Assembly: GCA_032718475.1 (NCBI GenBank)
Contig: JAUCBJ010008850.1
Span: 1-64,000 of the forward strand
Direction of reading: 5' to 3'
Source: Nemertoderma westbladi
Lineage: Eukaryota > Xenacoelomorpha > Nemertodermatida > Nemertodermatidae
DNA length: 64,000 bases
The notes under the pieces are model-generated. The model had not been told where the DNA came from and made no database searches. It was given only the letters and a program-made list of their open reading frames with translations. Positions 28,877 to 42,900 of this stretch are shown here, piece by piece (within the stretch, counting starts at the first letter, position 1; every line of letters starts with the position of its first letter). The position numbers and the translations under genes are program-made.

Positions 28877-30797
28877 TATAGAATTATATTCCCTAAATGC
28901 CGTGGATTTTCAAAATTTTATTTTATTCGGATTAACTTTTGTAAAGATTGCTTTGAGTTCTCATTAGTATTGGTTCTATCTATTGTACATCTATCGGTCA
29001 AGTGGTTCAGTAGCTCAGTTGGTAGAGCGTTGGAAATTATATGTGTAGTAGGTATCGAGTTCGAATCCTAGTAAGTGCGAATTATTTTTTGTACAGAATT
29101 TCAACTCGTTTAAATTAACCGCTACAAATTAATTGCATTTGTCTGTACCAATGAGACTGTAGTTATTTGATTGTAACCAATGTCGTGCAAGTTATATATT
29201 AGCTGGACCAATAGCTATCTTTAAAACCTTGTTAGAACCCATAGAACAATCGAGAATTTTCTCGATTGATTGCGGCACAAATTTGCTATAAAAGGGTGCG
29301 ATTTGTTCATTAGTTATTATTCTATATTACTCTCTCAGTTATTCAGTTATCTGATATTTGTTTATTCTGTGATTAGTTTTCAGATTACATCGTATTATAA
29401 TTATATCTTCTGTAATAAAGTCAGAATATTCTCTCAGCTTTTCTATCTGTTTTACTATGAATTCACTACGGTGAACAAACTCAGGGACAGGATGGCCGGC
29501 TAGAGATCGGGCCGCAGCAATGAACGGGAACATCACGGGAATGTAGACGAGAGACAACCCGCAATACCATTTAGAGTTATTCGCCCATCGCCTGAAAGGT
29601 TAGACAGCGTTCGATCCTTGCTACCTAAGTGTAAGACCAAAAGATCAAAAGGTAGACGTAGTGACACGCTGTAAGCCCAAAATTACATCATAGGGACTGT
29701 ACTGTCTTGATTCAGGAAAAACCCACAGTAGACCTTCACATTCCTACGGGGGGAGAGAGAGCGCAGGCAGATACTAGTACGCAGATAGGACGTAGGCACA
29801 CCGGTACAAGGCATACACATTGGTTAGGGTGCAGCAAACTGTACGCTTAACTCTTGCTAAGTACAGGTGTGTGTGCGACTATTTGCAGTACGTCAGTGTC
29901 CATTGCATTAGAACTTGTAGGCTAGGGGGGTTGCTGTGTTTTCACCTGAATTGGGATTGTACCGTTCGGGCGGTAGGGCAGTTTACACTAGGCGCAAATA
30001 AATTGAGGCTATCAGGGATATACTAACATCTACCGTGTCCCCGCCAACGCCCTAATAGGAAGTTACCCGGACTACCTGGGTGACTAAAATTCTAGATAGG
30101 AGCCAGGATAGCTATTAGTACCCGTACGCCTACAGTAGTAAACTAACACATCTCTTCTTAGTATCAGGGACCTGGTACCTAAAATTGCCGAATTCTGGGC
30201 GTAGTATTAACCTTATGCCTGAATTTGAGTCCTGGAAATACGCAAGAGGGGAAGGAACCTTATCATTCGTGAGTATTGGACCTACAAGTTATAAAATTGG
30301 AATATTCGTAAATGCACACCGTACCCAGTAATTATATATGTGAAGGAGCAAAACTGTTTTGACCGTTCAGAATTAACACACGCGCGTTAGAAATTATTTA
30401 CACCTCGAAATATATAAAATTAACTTTGTCCGTACTGTGCTTTGCCCGCTAGTTAGACATCTCCAAATCTCTGCCTGTACCTAGCTAGCGTCTCTTTGCC
30501 CAACCATATAAATCACACCGCGGCAAAGTATACGAGCCCCTTAGTCCGTCAGTGAGTCAGCCTGATTTTAGGATTCGCTGCGCGGGATTTTGTTTTATCG
30601 AAGTTTGTCTGCTCGTAGACTGTTTTCTGCCTCACCGGTTATAAGAGATCGATACTGCAATATATTCGCTTACTTAGAGTTTACTGTTTTGGTGAGAAGG
30701 TCGGATTTATGATTTGATTTACAAACTTTACAGTAGGATATTGCAGGTATTGTTACCGTCTTTTCGTATAGTAGGAATAGGCGTATCTCTTCCAATA
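28877..30797 (+). repeat. 3' LTR of the BEL/Pao element (1921 bp)
   Basis: Identical to 14216-16136 at offset 14661 apart from one base that I noticed (A at 30376 where the 5' copy has T). Carries the same tRNA-like module, CCAAT and TATA boxes and the AATAAA that would end the genomic RNA. Confidence 0.95.
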
Positions 30798-30802
30798 ACA
30801 GG
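30798..30802. repeat. Right target-site duplication ACAGG
   Basis: Pairs with 14211-14215. Confidence 0.9.
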
Positions 30803-31338
30803 TGTTGTACTTTATTTAAGTTGGTGTAATATCATTACACGATTATTTTCTCCTGAATATCAGTTAACAATTTTTACCAAAAACAACCCGGTGATGACTA
30901 GCTTGACATGTGCACATATCGCCCCGACTCTAGAACTCTAGCTTCCTACTGTATGTTTAACGCAGACTCCGGATAAGGAATGTTGATTACAAAGTTATCA
31001 GGCCTGTCATTAATTATTTAGGAGGTCATCTCATAAGCCTGAATATCTTATAAACAAAAAAAAATATAATAATCTCAAATTGCCGCAATGTGAAGGTAAT
31101 CCAATATTTTCACGATTTTCCAAATTGGTTCAACGCATTACAGAACGCTGTTTCCAAAATTACTGATTACAGGTACTTTTTAAATTAGTTTTACTATTAT
31201 AAAGATTACTTTAATGGGGAGTTGGTGCACAAAGGTAAATTACGATAAACAAAGTATCTTACAGTATAAAACCTCCTTCGGTTTCTAATGAATACAGAAA
31301 CTTCCTCTGTTGAGACGAGTTATAAAGTCAACACATTA
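30803..31338. other. Spacer and 3' UTR side of the Rab11-FIP gene
   Basis: On the minus strand an ATTAAA at 31215-31210 lies about 125 bp past the stop codon of the Rab11-FIP gene and could direct polyadenylation. Otherwise nothing is recognised. Confidence 0.4.
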
Positions 31339-34300
31339 TTATTCTTTGTCCCTGGCGTGATTTCTCTTAGCTTTAGCCAATATACTGGGACATTCTTCCA
31401 TGCAGGCCAATGTGAGATAGTCAATATAGGATTCCAAGTCCTTTTTAACATTGCTTAGTTCTACAATCTGCGAAAAATAAATGCTATTTAATAAAAAATA
31501 TGTTATCAATTAATAGAAAAAAGCTGTTTTTTTTTTCACTACTGTACATAATTTTATTTGACCGAAAATATAAAAAGATGAAAAAAAGAATATAAAAATA
31601 TTTTATTCTGTCTGCTTTAATTAACTTTTTTAATTAAGTACAACTTGTTTTACATCAATGCTCTTTCTATTCATATAATACTATCTGAGAAATTCGACCA
31701 AAAATATTCAGTTTTTATTTTTATAAAATAATTTTCACTACAATTATGCATTTGTTCTCATAAGCAATTATTCCTCATGACGTTATAAATTAAGAATCAA
31801 ACTACAGGTTAGGCCTACATACTGTACTGTATATTCGTTGCCAAGTAGGCCTACAGTACTACACTGACCTCAGAGCGCAGTTTTATAATTTCATTTACAA
31901 GAATATCTTTCTTTAACTTCTTTAAGGACGTCGGATCTTTAGCTGATTTCTCGGTGTTTGTCGGAGATGATTTAGGTGTCGGAATTTCTACAACTATACT
32001 GGGTACCGGTAACTTCCTTCTAGAAGCTCTCAGTGAAATATTGGACAGAGTCCTAATAATAGCGGTAGACTTATAACGATGTTTCGTGTCTCTTTTAATC
32101 TCTGAACCCCCATTGGTGGAGGTAGACTCCCTAATGTACGGTGATACTACAGCTAAGTTATCTGTAGACTGGGATTGAAGTTTCTCTGAGATGAAATTCC
32201 CCTTTTGTTTCGACTCGTTTAACAGTTTTTGAATTGTCTTAACATCGGCGCGTTTGTTCGGTTTTTCCACCGTATCAACTCTGTCGTCTGCAGCGAGCTC
32301 ATCTACTGATTCCCATATCGGGGTTCGACTCTCCGTTTCGAAATCCAGTCGATTCGATGAAATATCGTTTAACGATAACGACATCCGTCGCATCTGGCCA
32401 AGTGGACGACCTCCAATCTGTTATTACAAATAATAATTTTATTGGTAATATTAAACCAGAAATTTTCATCCAAAGTAATTTTTATTCCAGTGTCATGTTA
32501 TCGGCGTTTTATATTTAATTTACACCCACTGCAAAATTGGCTATGTAAATCCATCTGAGTCAGTCGGTTTACATACTGTATTATTATTTTACATGAATGG
32601 TTTATTACTTTACAAATTCTTTCCAATCAAACACAATCATTTATAAATAAGTATAATTAGGGCTTTTGCACACTTATAATATTAATTTAACCGGTGTTCT
32701 GATGGCTGCTGGCTGACTTTCCGCCGTACGAATTGTTTCCAATTTGGCACCATTTTGGGACGATGACTTTTCCGTTGTAGTCTCATTTCTTCCAGTACGT
32801 TTATTTTTCAATGTCGCTTTTGTAACATATGCCTCGTAGGTCAATGAACCTTTGCGTAAATAAAGAAATATTAGCAATATAGACGACATACTATAGAACG
32901 TAGATTTATTGTATGTTACCCGAGTGATTGTGTCACGTTTTACGTTCATGTATGTTTTAAAGGATAGTTTTCTAAATATATAAATAAAATTATTATCAAA
33001 TGACTTTGATCACAGATGATATAATTGAGGTTTTGTTCTTACCTAATTGTCCAGATTCGGATTTTTTGGTTTTTTTCGGATTTTCTATATTAACCGTCGT
33101 CGCATGCATACATATTCCCGGTATGGTTGTTATGGGAACGCTAACTTGCCCAATCAATGAGGCTTTGTCTTTCACAGTCATGAGGACTTCTCGACACAAT
33201 TTGTCTATTTTACTAAAACATTTTGCAAAAATACTAAATATTGATGTACAACATTGTGAAATGACTAAACCAACACCGACTTACAGTATAATACAATATA
33301 CATACTGTACAGTTTCTCATACAATAAATAGGAACCGGAGTTAACATAAAGAATGGCAGTACTGTACTACAGATTCCTTGACCCCAATGCGATCTGGTCC
33401 TGTCCATTTCATCCTTGCCATGTTAACTGACCGGGACCTCTGGTCATGTCCATCGTCTACAGAAGGTCAACTGTCTACGTCCATCGTCTAGGTCCACTGT
33501 CTACGTCCATCGTCTAGGTACACTGTCTATGTCCATCGTCTATGTCCACTGTCTACGTCCATCGTCTATGTCCACTGTCTATGTCCATCGTCTATGTCCA
33601 CTGTCTATGTCCATCGTCTATGTCCACTGTCTACGTCCATCGTCTAGGACCACTGTCTACTTCTATCGTCTATGTCCACCCTCCATGTCCATCGTCTAGG
33701 TCCTCTCTCTATGTCCATCGTCTATGTCCACTGTCTACTTCCATCGTCTATGTCCACCCTCTATGTCCATCGTCTAGGTCCTCTCTCTATGTCCATCGTC
33801 TATGTCCACTGTCTACGTCCATCGTCTATGTCCACCCTCTATGTCCATCGTCTGGGTCCACTCTCTATATGTCCATCGTCTAAGTCCACTGTCTACGTCC
33901 ATCGTCTATGTCCACCCTCTATGTCCATCGTCTGGGTCCACTCTCTATGTCCATCGTCTAGGTCCACTGTCTACGTCCATCGTCTATGTCCACCCTCTAT
34001 GTCCATCGTCTAGGTCCACTCTCTATGTCCATCGTCTAGGTGCACTGTCTACGTCCATCGTCTATGTCCACCCTCTATGTCCATCGTCTAGGTCCACTCT
34101 CTATGTCCATCGTCTAGGTCCACTGTCTACGTCCATCGTCTATGTCCACCCTCTATGTCCATCGTCTAGGTCCACTGTCTACGTCCATCGTCTATGTCCA
34201 CCCTCTATGTCCATCGTCTAGGTCCACTCTCTATGTCCATCGTCTAGGTCCACTGTCTACGTCCATCGTCTATGTCCACCCTCTATGTCCATCGTCTAGG

Positions 34301-37300
34301 TCCACTATCTAGGTCCATCGTCTAGGTTCACTGTTTACGTCCATCGTCTATGTCCACCATCTATGTCCATCGTCTAGGTTCACTCTCTATGTCCATCGTC
34401 TATGTCCACTCTCTATGTCCATCGTCTAGGCAACTCTCTATTTCCATCGCCTAGGTCCACTCTCTAGGTCCATCGTCTAGGTCCACTGTCTACGTCCATC
34501 TTCTATGTCCACCCTCTATGTCCATCGTCTAGGTCCACTCTCTATGTCCATCGTCTAGGTCCACTCTCTATTTCCATCGTCTAGGTCAATTCTCTATGTC
34601 CATCGTCTATGTCCATTGTCTACGTCCATCATCTAGGTCCACTGTCTACGTCCATCGTCTATGTCCACCCTGTATGTCCATCGTCTAGGTCCACTCTCTA
34701 TTTCCATCGTCTAGGTCAATTCTCTATGTCCATCGTCTATGTCCATTGTCTACGTCCATCGTATATGTCTGCCCTCTATGTCCACCGCCTGGGTCCACTC
34801 ACTATGTCCATCGTCTATTTCCACTGCCTACGTCCATCGTCTAGGTACACTCTCTATGTCAATCGTCTAGATCCACTCTCTATGTCCATCGTCTAAGTCC
34901 ACTGTCTATGTCCATCGTCTGGGTCCACTGTCTATGTCCATCGTCTAGGTCCACTGTCTACGTCCATCGTCTAGGTCCACTGTCTACGTCCATCGTCTAA
35001 GTCCACCCTCTATGTCCATCGTCTAGGTACACTCTATATGTCCATCGTCTAGGTCCACTCTCTATGTCCATCGTCTAGGTCCACTGTCTACGTCCATCGT
35101 CTAGGTCCATCGTCTAGGTCCACTGTCTACGTCCATCTTCTATGTCCACCCTCTATGTCCATCGTCTAGGTCCACTGTCTACGTCCATCGTCTATGTCCA
35201 CCCTCTATGTCCATCGTCTAGGTCCACTCTCTATTTCCATCGTCTAGGTCAATTCTCTATGTCCATCGTCTATGTCCATTGTCTACGTCCATCGTCTAGG
35301 TCCACTGTCTACGTCCATCGTCTATGTCCACCCTCTATGTCCATCGTCTAGGTCCACTCTCTATTTCCATCGTCTAGGTCAATTCTCTATGTCCATCGTC
35401 TACGTCCATCGTCTATGTCTACCCTCTATATCTATCGCCTGGGTCCTCTCACTATGTCCATCGTCTATTTCCACTGTCTATGTCCATCGTCTAGGTACAC
35501 TCTCTATGTCAATCGTCTAGGTCCACTCTCTATATCCATCGTCTAAGTCCACTGTCTATGTCCATCGTCTGGGTCCACTGTCTATGTCCATCGTCTAGGT
35601 CCACTGTCTACGTCCATCGTCTAGGTCCACTGTCTACGTCCATCGTCTATGTCCACCCTATATGTCCATCGTCTAGGTCCACTCTATATGTCCATCGTCT
35701 AGGTCCACTCTCTATGTCCATCGTCTAGGTCCACTGTCTACGTCCATCGTCTAGGTCCACTCTCTATGTCCATCGTCTAGGCCCAAAGTCTACGTCCATC
35801 GTCTAGGTCCACTGTCTACGTCCATCGTCTATGTCCACCCTCTATGTCCATCTTCTAGGTCCACTCTCTATTTCCATCGTCTAGGTCCACCCTCTATGTC
35901 CATCGTCTAGGTCCACTGCCTACGTCCATCGTATATGTCCACCCTCTATGTCCATCGTCTAGGTCCACTCTCTATGTCCATCGTCTAAGTCCACTCTCTA
36001 TGTCCATCGTCTAGGTCCACTGTCTACGCCCATCGTCTAGGCCCACTCTCTATATGTCCATCGTCTAGGTCCAATGTCTACGTCCACCCTCTATGTCCAT
36101 CGTCTGGGTCCACTCTCTATGTCCATCGTCTATGTCCACCATCTATGTCCATCGTCTATGTCCACCATCTATGTCCATCGTCTATGTCCACCATCTATTT
36201 CCATCGTCTAGGTCCACTCTCTATGTCCATCGTTTAGGCCCACTGTCTACGTCCATCATCTAGGTCCACTGTCTACGTCCATCGTCTAGGTCCACTGCCT
36301 ACGTCCATCGTCTATGTCCACCCTCTATGTCCATCGTCTAGGTCCACACTCTATGTCCATCGTCTAGGTCCACTGTCTATGTTCATCGTCTAGGTCTACT
36401 CTCTATGTCCATCGTCTAGGTCCACTGTCTATGGCATCCTCTAGGTCAACGCACTATGTCCATCGTCTAGGTCCACTGTCTACGTCCATCGTCTATGTCC
36501 ACCCTCTATGTCCATCGTCTAGGTCCACTGTCTATGTCCATCGTCTATGTCCACTGTCTATGTCCATCGTCTAGGTCCACTCTCTATGTCCATCGTCTAG
36601 GTCCACTGTCTAGGGCCATCGCCTAGGTCCACTGTCTATGTCCATCGTCTAGGTCCACTCTCTATGTCCATCGTCTAGGTCCACTGTCTATGTCCATCGT
36701 CTAGGTCTACTCTCTATGTCCATCTTCTAGGTCCACTCTCTATATCCATCGTCTAGGTCCACCCTCTATGTCCATCGTCTAGGTCCACTCTCTATGTCCA
36801 TCATCTTGGTCCACTGTCTATATGTCCATCGTCTAGGTCCACTGTTCACGTCCATCGTCTAGGTCCACTCTCTATGTCCATAGTCTAGGTCCACTGTCTA
36901 TGTACATCGTCTAGGTCCACTGTCTACGTCCATAGTCTAGGCCCACTGTCTATATGTCCATCGTCTATGTCCACCCTCTATGTCCATCGTCTGGGTCCAC
37001 TCTCTATGTCCATCGTCTATGTCCACCATCTATGTCCATCGTCTATGTCCACCATCTATGACCATCGTCTATGTCCACCCTCTATTTCCATCGTCTAGGT
37101 CCACTCTCTATGTCCGTCGTCTAGGTCCACTGTCTATGTCCATCGTCTAGGTCTACTCTCTATGTCCATCGTCTAGGTCCACTGTCTATGGCATCCTCTA
37201 GGTCAACGCACTATGTCCATCGTCTAGGTCCACTGTCTACGTCCATCGTCTATGTCCACCCTCTATTTCCATCGTCTAGGTCCACTGTCTATGTCCATCG

Positions 37301-38812
37301 TCTATGTCCACTGTCTATGTCCATCGTCTAGGTCCACTGTCTATGTCCATCGCCTAGGTCCACTGTCTATGTCCATCGTCTAGGTCCACTCTCTATGTCC
37401 ATCGTCTAGGTCCACTGTCTATGTCCATCGTCTTGGTCCACTCTCAATTTCCATCGTCTAGGTCCACTGTCTACGTCCATCGTCTAGGTCCACCGTCTAT
37501 GTCCATCGTCTAGGTCCACTGTCTATGTCCATCGTCTAGGTCCACTCTCTATGTCCATCGTCTAGATCCACTGTCTATGTCCATTGTCTACGTCCACTGT
37601 CTATGTCCATCATCTAGGTCCACCGTCTATGTCCATCGTCTAGGTCCACTGTCTATGTCTATTGGTCTAGGTCCACTGTCTATGTCCATCGTCTAGGTCC
37701 ACTGTCTATGTCCATTGTCTACGTCCACTGTCTATGTCCATCGTCTAGGTCCACTGTCTATGTTCATCGTTAGGTCCACTGTCTATGTCCATTGGTCTAG
37801 GTCCACTGTCTATGTCCATCGTCTAGGTCCACTGTCTATGTCCATTGTCTACGTCCACTGTCTATGTCAATCGTCTAGGTCCACTGTCTATGTCCATCGT
37901 TAGGTCCACTGTCTATGTCCATCGTCTAGGTCCACTGTCTACATCCATCATCTAGGTCCACTGTCTATGTCCATCGTCTAGGTCCACTGTCTATGTCCAT
38001 CGTCTAGGTCCACTGTCTACATCCATCATCTTGGTCCACTGTCTATGTCCATCGTCTAGGTCCACTGTCTACATCCATCATCTAGGTCCACTGTCTATGT
38101 CCATCGTCTAGGTCCACTGTCTATGTCCATCGTCTAGGTCAACTGTCTACATCCATCATCTTGGTCCACTGTCTACGTCCATCGTCTATGTCCATTGTTG
38201 TTTATCTACGAATCGCCCTCATCCAATCTACTTACAAATCGGCTTCCTCTTTCCAGACCACATCCCCGGTTGCTGTGGGAACGACTTGCGTAGTAAAAGT
38301 CTGCCTTCCGACCCCAAAGATAACCCTCGGTCTGCAATGCTTTCGACGCGTTTTGATTGGCAGATTCGAAGCAGAAACCACTGAAAGGAATATAGTATGC
38401 ATAAAAACTGAGACTGAAAGGATCATATAGATAAATTTTGGTCGAGCTTAAAAATATCTCAGTATAAACGATTAAAAACAACTTCTTTTACAAACTTTTT
38501 GACAAAAATACAACCCGTGCCCGGTTCACTCGTTTAAAAAAGGATACTTACTTGTCGGCCTATCTGTTTCATATTACAGTGAAACGGGATCGAATATATT
38601 AACTCGGGCTCCGCCAACTAATCATATTGGCTATAGAAACCAAAGCTGCAGCATCTTTTGCATAAACCTGCTAACTGTGACGTCTTCCCAGCCTTAAAGG
38701 TACCGGTAACAGCCAAGAGAGAGGAACCTTCGTGTTTCACCCTAACCAACAACTGACTTTACTTTATGAGTTAATACGTACCTGTGACTTTAATCTCTTC
38801 AATTACAAACAT
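31339..38812 (-). CDS. Class I Rab11 family-interacting protein (6 exons, 393 aa)
   Basis: Coding exons on the minus strand: 38812-38782, 38380-38236, 33212-33043, 32849-32692, 32417-31869 and 31467-31339 (TAA). All introns are GT-AG and the phases match at every junction (1, 2, 1, 0, 0). Exon 1 gives MFVIEEIKVT and joins VVSASNLPIK. The first three exons form a C2 domain (VVWKEEADF, VKDKASLIGQVSVPI, GSLTYEAYV), lacking the usual Asp residues for calcium. The middle is Ser/Lys-rich and disordered. The end, KKDLESYIDYLTLACMEECP then SIL, matches the Rab11-binding domain of FIPs (YID...ME..P.IL). Class I FIPs bind membrane phospholipids by C2 and Rab11-GTP by this helix, and act in endosomal recycling. 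It is shorter than the vertebrate members. Assignment to FIP1, 2 or 5 is not possible here. Confidence 0.85.
33445..38195. repeat. 4.75-kb 13/26-bp minisatellite inside the Rab11-FIP intron 2
   Basis: The basic unit is 13 bp in two alternating forms, CCATCGTCTAGGT and CCACTGTCTATGT, giving a 26-bp dimer repeated about 180 times with higher-order variants (for example CTACGTCCATCGTCTATG and CACCCTCTATG blocks). Plus-strand ORFs of MSIVYVH...RPSS type arise because 39 bp is three units and few units contain stops. The array makes up about 95% of the 5023-bp intron 33213-38235, which splits the C2 domain. Confidence 0.97.
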
Positions 38813-39914
38813 TGTTTTAAATATCTGTAGGCCTATACATAATGATAAAATCAGCTAACGTTTATCAGTGTACTTAACTATTTTTTTTGCTTTGATTCGT
38901 TTATAATTAGGTCAAAGAAACTTTAATAAGTCTTTACATATTATATTAAAAGTAAAATTGTGAAATTATATCGTCAATTGGCAAGTTATGAATTATACAT
39001 TCAGTAAGTTCACCCTTCGGCATTGCAATTTACATCCAATAGACATAAACATTGTGGAGAACAATCAATATTATAGCCCAGAGTATTTTAATATGGTAAT
39101 GTAGTTACTGTAACAATAAAAAATATCGATGTACTGTACATTCAACATTTTACGACTTCTATATCAGATAAAAAAATTATTATGTCTCATTGCGAAAATA
39201 AACTGATATGGTAAGCAATATCTATAGTTATTCCACAACTCGGGGCCTAGAGTTTATAATATTATGCATTATTTTGGTGAGATTCAACAGGCAGATATAC
39301 TGTATTTACGGCCTGAGAACATACAGTATATATCCGAAAAGAATGACTCGAATTAATGACTTTATTAATAACAAAGAATTGTAATTTATTTAGAAATTTA
39401 TCTATTAGAAATTAAAAACTAGTCATACTAGCACAGTATACAAACTAATCAAAATGTTAAACTGTATCATGTTAATAATTGAATCAAGTAATAGAAAAAG
39501 ATTTGCAGGTTCATTAGAATAGTTGTACGGTAATTATAGTATCATGTAAGTTACCCTAGCAACGGGTTTCTTGTATGTATGGATGAAGCGTATTCAATGA
39601 CATCATCGCTCTAATGTTGACGATTGTTCATTATTGATCTATTATATTATTAAACCGACACATTAGCGACAGTATCTACATTATTACAGTAGTAGTAACT
39701 TATGCAGTTGGGATCTAAATAAACACATTTAACTCACTTTTAAAAGTGTATACAGTACTTAAAAACTTTAAAATATATACTCATCAATTCTCGGAGGAAA
39801 CTTCTTACAAATAGGACATTATTATTTCATTTTATGTTTACTTTTTATATTATATATTTTACTTCTTTTTGATATTTATATTTTTACATTACATTATTTA
39901 ATTTAATGAATGGG
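38813..39914. other. Upstream region of the Rab11-FIP gene
   Basis: Should contain the promoter and any untranslated first exon for the minus-strand gene starting at 38812. AT-rich with many TACTGTA words. I see no clear TATA or CCAAT box at a convincing distance. Confidence 0.35.
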
Positions 39915-42900
39915 ATAACATTTTGGCTCAGTACGAATTCCTGTTCACCACCATGGGTGATCTTCCACAGTAAACCCTTCCACTCTGTTTCCTAAAGGAA
40001 TGCCTGTTCACCACCATGGGTGATCTTCCACTTAAACCCTTCCATTATGTTTCCTAAAGGAATGTCTGTTCACCAAAATGGGTGATCTTCCACAGTAAAC
40101 CCTTCCACTCTGTTTCCTAAGGAATGCCTGTTCACCAAAATGGGTGATCTTCCACAGTAAACCCTTCCACTCTGTTTCCTAAAGGAATGCCTGTTCACCA
40201 CCATGGCTGATATTCCACTTAAACCCTTCCATTATGTTTCCTAAAGGAATGTCTGTTCACCAAAATGGGTGATCTTCCACACTAAACCCTTCCACTCTGT
40301 TTCCTAAGGAATGCCTGTTCACCAAAATGGGTGATCTTCCACAGTAAACCCTTCCACTCTGTTTCCTAGAGGAATGTCTGTTCACCAAAATGGGTGATCT
40401 TCCACAGTAAACCCTTCCACTCTGTTTCCTAAAGGAATGTCTGTTCACCAAAATGGGTGATCTTCCACAGTAAACCCTTCCACTCTGTTTCCTAAGGAAT
40501 GCCTGTTCACCAAAATGGGTGATCTTCCACAGTAAACCCTTCCATTATGTTTACTAAAGGAATGCCTGTTCACCAAAATGGGTGATCTTCCACAGTAAAT
40601 CCTTCCACTCTGTTTCCTAAAGGAATGCCTGTTCACCACCATGGCTGATCTTCCACAGTAAATCCTTCCACTCTGTTTCCTAAAGGAATGCCTGTCCACC
40701 ACCATGGCTGATCTTCCACAGTAAATCCTTCCACTCTGTTTCCTAAAGGAATGCCTGTCCACCACCATGGTCGATCTTCCACAGTAAATCCTTCCACTCT
40801 GTTTCCTAAAGGAATGCCTGTTCACCACCATGGCTGATCTTCCACAGTAAACCCTTCCACTCTGTTTCCGAAAGTAATGCCTGTTCACCACAATGGGTGA
40901 TCTTCCACAGTAAACCCTTCCACTCTGTTTCCTAAAGGAATGCCTGTTCACCACCATGGGTGATCTTCCACAGTAAACCCTTCCATTCTGTTTCCTAAAG
41001 GAATGCCTGTTCACCACCGTGGGTGATCTTCCACAGTAAACCCTTCCACTCTGTTTCCTAAATGAATGCCTGTTCACCACCATGGGTGATCTTCCACAGT
41101 AAACCCTTCCACTCTGTTTCCGAAAGTAATGCCTGTTCACCACAATGGGTGATCTTCCACAGTAAACCCTTCCACTCTGTTTCCTAAAGGAATGCCTGTT
41201 CACCACCATGGGTGATCTTCCACAGTAAACCCTTCCACTCTGTTTCCGAAAGTAATGCCTGTTCACCACAATGGGTGATCTTCCACAGTAAACCCTTCCA
41301 CTCTGTTTCCTAAAGGAATGCCTGTTCACCACCATGGCTGATCTTCCACAGTAAATCCTTCCACTCTGTTTCCTAAAGGAATGCCTGTCCACCACCATGG
41401 CTGATCTTCCACAGTAAATCCTTCCACTCTGTTTCCTAAAGGAATGCCTGTCCACCACCATGGTCGATTTTCCACAGTAAATCCTTCCACTCTGTTTCCT
41501 AAAGGAATGCCTGTTCACCACCATGGCTGATCTTCCACAGTAAACCCTTCCACTCTGTTTCCGAAAGTAATGCCTGTTCACCACAATGGGTGATCTTCCA
41601 CAGTAAACCCTTCCACTCTGTTTCCTAAAGGAATGCCTGTTCACCACCATGGGTGATCTTCCACAGTAAACCCTTCCATTCTGTTTCCTAAAGGAATGCC
41701 TGTTCACCACCGTGGGTGATCTTCCACAGTAAACCCTTCCACTCTGTTTCCTAAAGGAATGCCTGTTCACCACCATGGGTGATCTTCCACAGTAAACCCT
41801 TCCACTCTGTTTCCGAAAGTAAAGCCTGTTCACCACAATGGGTGATCTTCCACAGTAAACCCTTCCACTCTCTTTCCTAAAGGAATGCCTGTTCACCACC
41901 ATGGGTGATCTTCCACAGTAAACCCTTCCACTCTGTTTCCGAAAGTAATGCCTGTTCACCACAATGGGTGATCTTCCACAGTAAACCCTTCCACTCTGTT
42001 TCCTAAAGGAATGCCTGTTCACCACCATGGGTGATCTTCCACAGTAAACCCTTCCATTCTGTTTCCTAAAGGAATGCCTGTTCACCACCGTGGGTGATCT
42101 TCCACAGTAAACCCTTCCACTCTGTTTCCTAAAGGAATGCCTGTTCACCACCATGGGTGATCTTCCACAGTAAACCCTTCCACTCTGTTTCCTAAATGAA
42201 TGCCTGTTCACCACCGTGGGTGATCTTCCACAGTAAACCCTTCCACTCTGTTTCCTAAAGGAATGCCTGTTCACCACCGTGGGTGATCTTCCACAGTAAA
42301 CCCTTCCACTCTGTTTCCTAAAGGAATGCCTGTTCACCACCGTGGGTGATCTTCCGCAGTAAATTCTTCCACTCTGCTTCCCAAAGGAATGCCTGTTCAC
42401 CAAAATGGGTGATCTTCCGCAGTAAATTCTTCCACTCTGCTTCCCAAAGGAATGCCTGTTCACCAAAATGGGTGATCTTCCGCAGTAAATTCTTCCACTC
42501 TGCTTCCCAAAGGAATGCCTGTTCACCAAAATGGGTGATCTTCCGCAGTAAACTCTTCCACTCTGTTTCCTAAAAGAATGCCTGTTCACCAAAAAGGGTG
42601 ATCTTCCGCAGTAAATTCTTCCACTCTGCTTCCTAAAGGAATGCCTATTCACCACCATGGGTGATCTTCCATAGTAAACCCTTCCACTCTGCTTCCCAAA
42701 GGAATGCCTGTTCACCAAAATGGGTGATCTTCCGCAGTAAACTCTTCCACTCTTTGTTTCCTAAAAGAATGCCTGTTCACCAAAAAGGGTGATCTTCCGC
42801 AGTAAATTCTTCCACTCTGCTTCCTAAAGGAATGCCTATTCACCACCATGGGTGATCTTCCATAGTAAACCCTTCCACTCTGTTTCCTAAAGGAATGCCT

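Larger units (their letters stand above)
14216..30797 (+). mobile_element. Complete, very young BEL/Pao LTR retrotransposon (16.6 kb)
   Basis: Two 1921-bp direct LTRs flank a 12.7-kb interior with gag-pol and an additional ORF. The 5-bp target duplication ACAGG is exact (14211-14215 and 30798-30802). Comparing the LTRs I found one substitution (T at 15715, A at 30376), so the insertion is recent. Domain order protease-RT-RNase H-integrase within a single ORF, with an Asp-Ser-Ala-Ser protease and YVDD RT, is characteristic of BEL/Pao. The length is far above the usual 6-9 kb because of long LTRs, long repeats in gag and an extra region between RNase H and integrase. No TGG-type primer-binding site follows the 5' LTR, and no clear polypurine tract precedes the 3' LTR. 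Confidence 0.95.

Noticed and set aside
33542-37903. Series of MSIVYVH-type ORFs on the plus strand
   Set aside because: They are translations of the 13-bp minisatellite in an intron of the minus-strand Rab11-FIP gene.
33445-38195. CRISPR array
   Set aside because: Direct repeats are contiguous without unique spacers, in an animal intron.
40445-42718. 757-codon minus-strand ORF as a gene
   Set aside because: It is the translation of a 63-bp minisatellite with no splice sites, promoter or domain; frame survival follows from a unit length divisible by three. Kept only as a testable finding.
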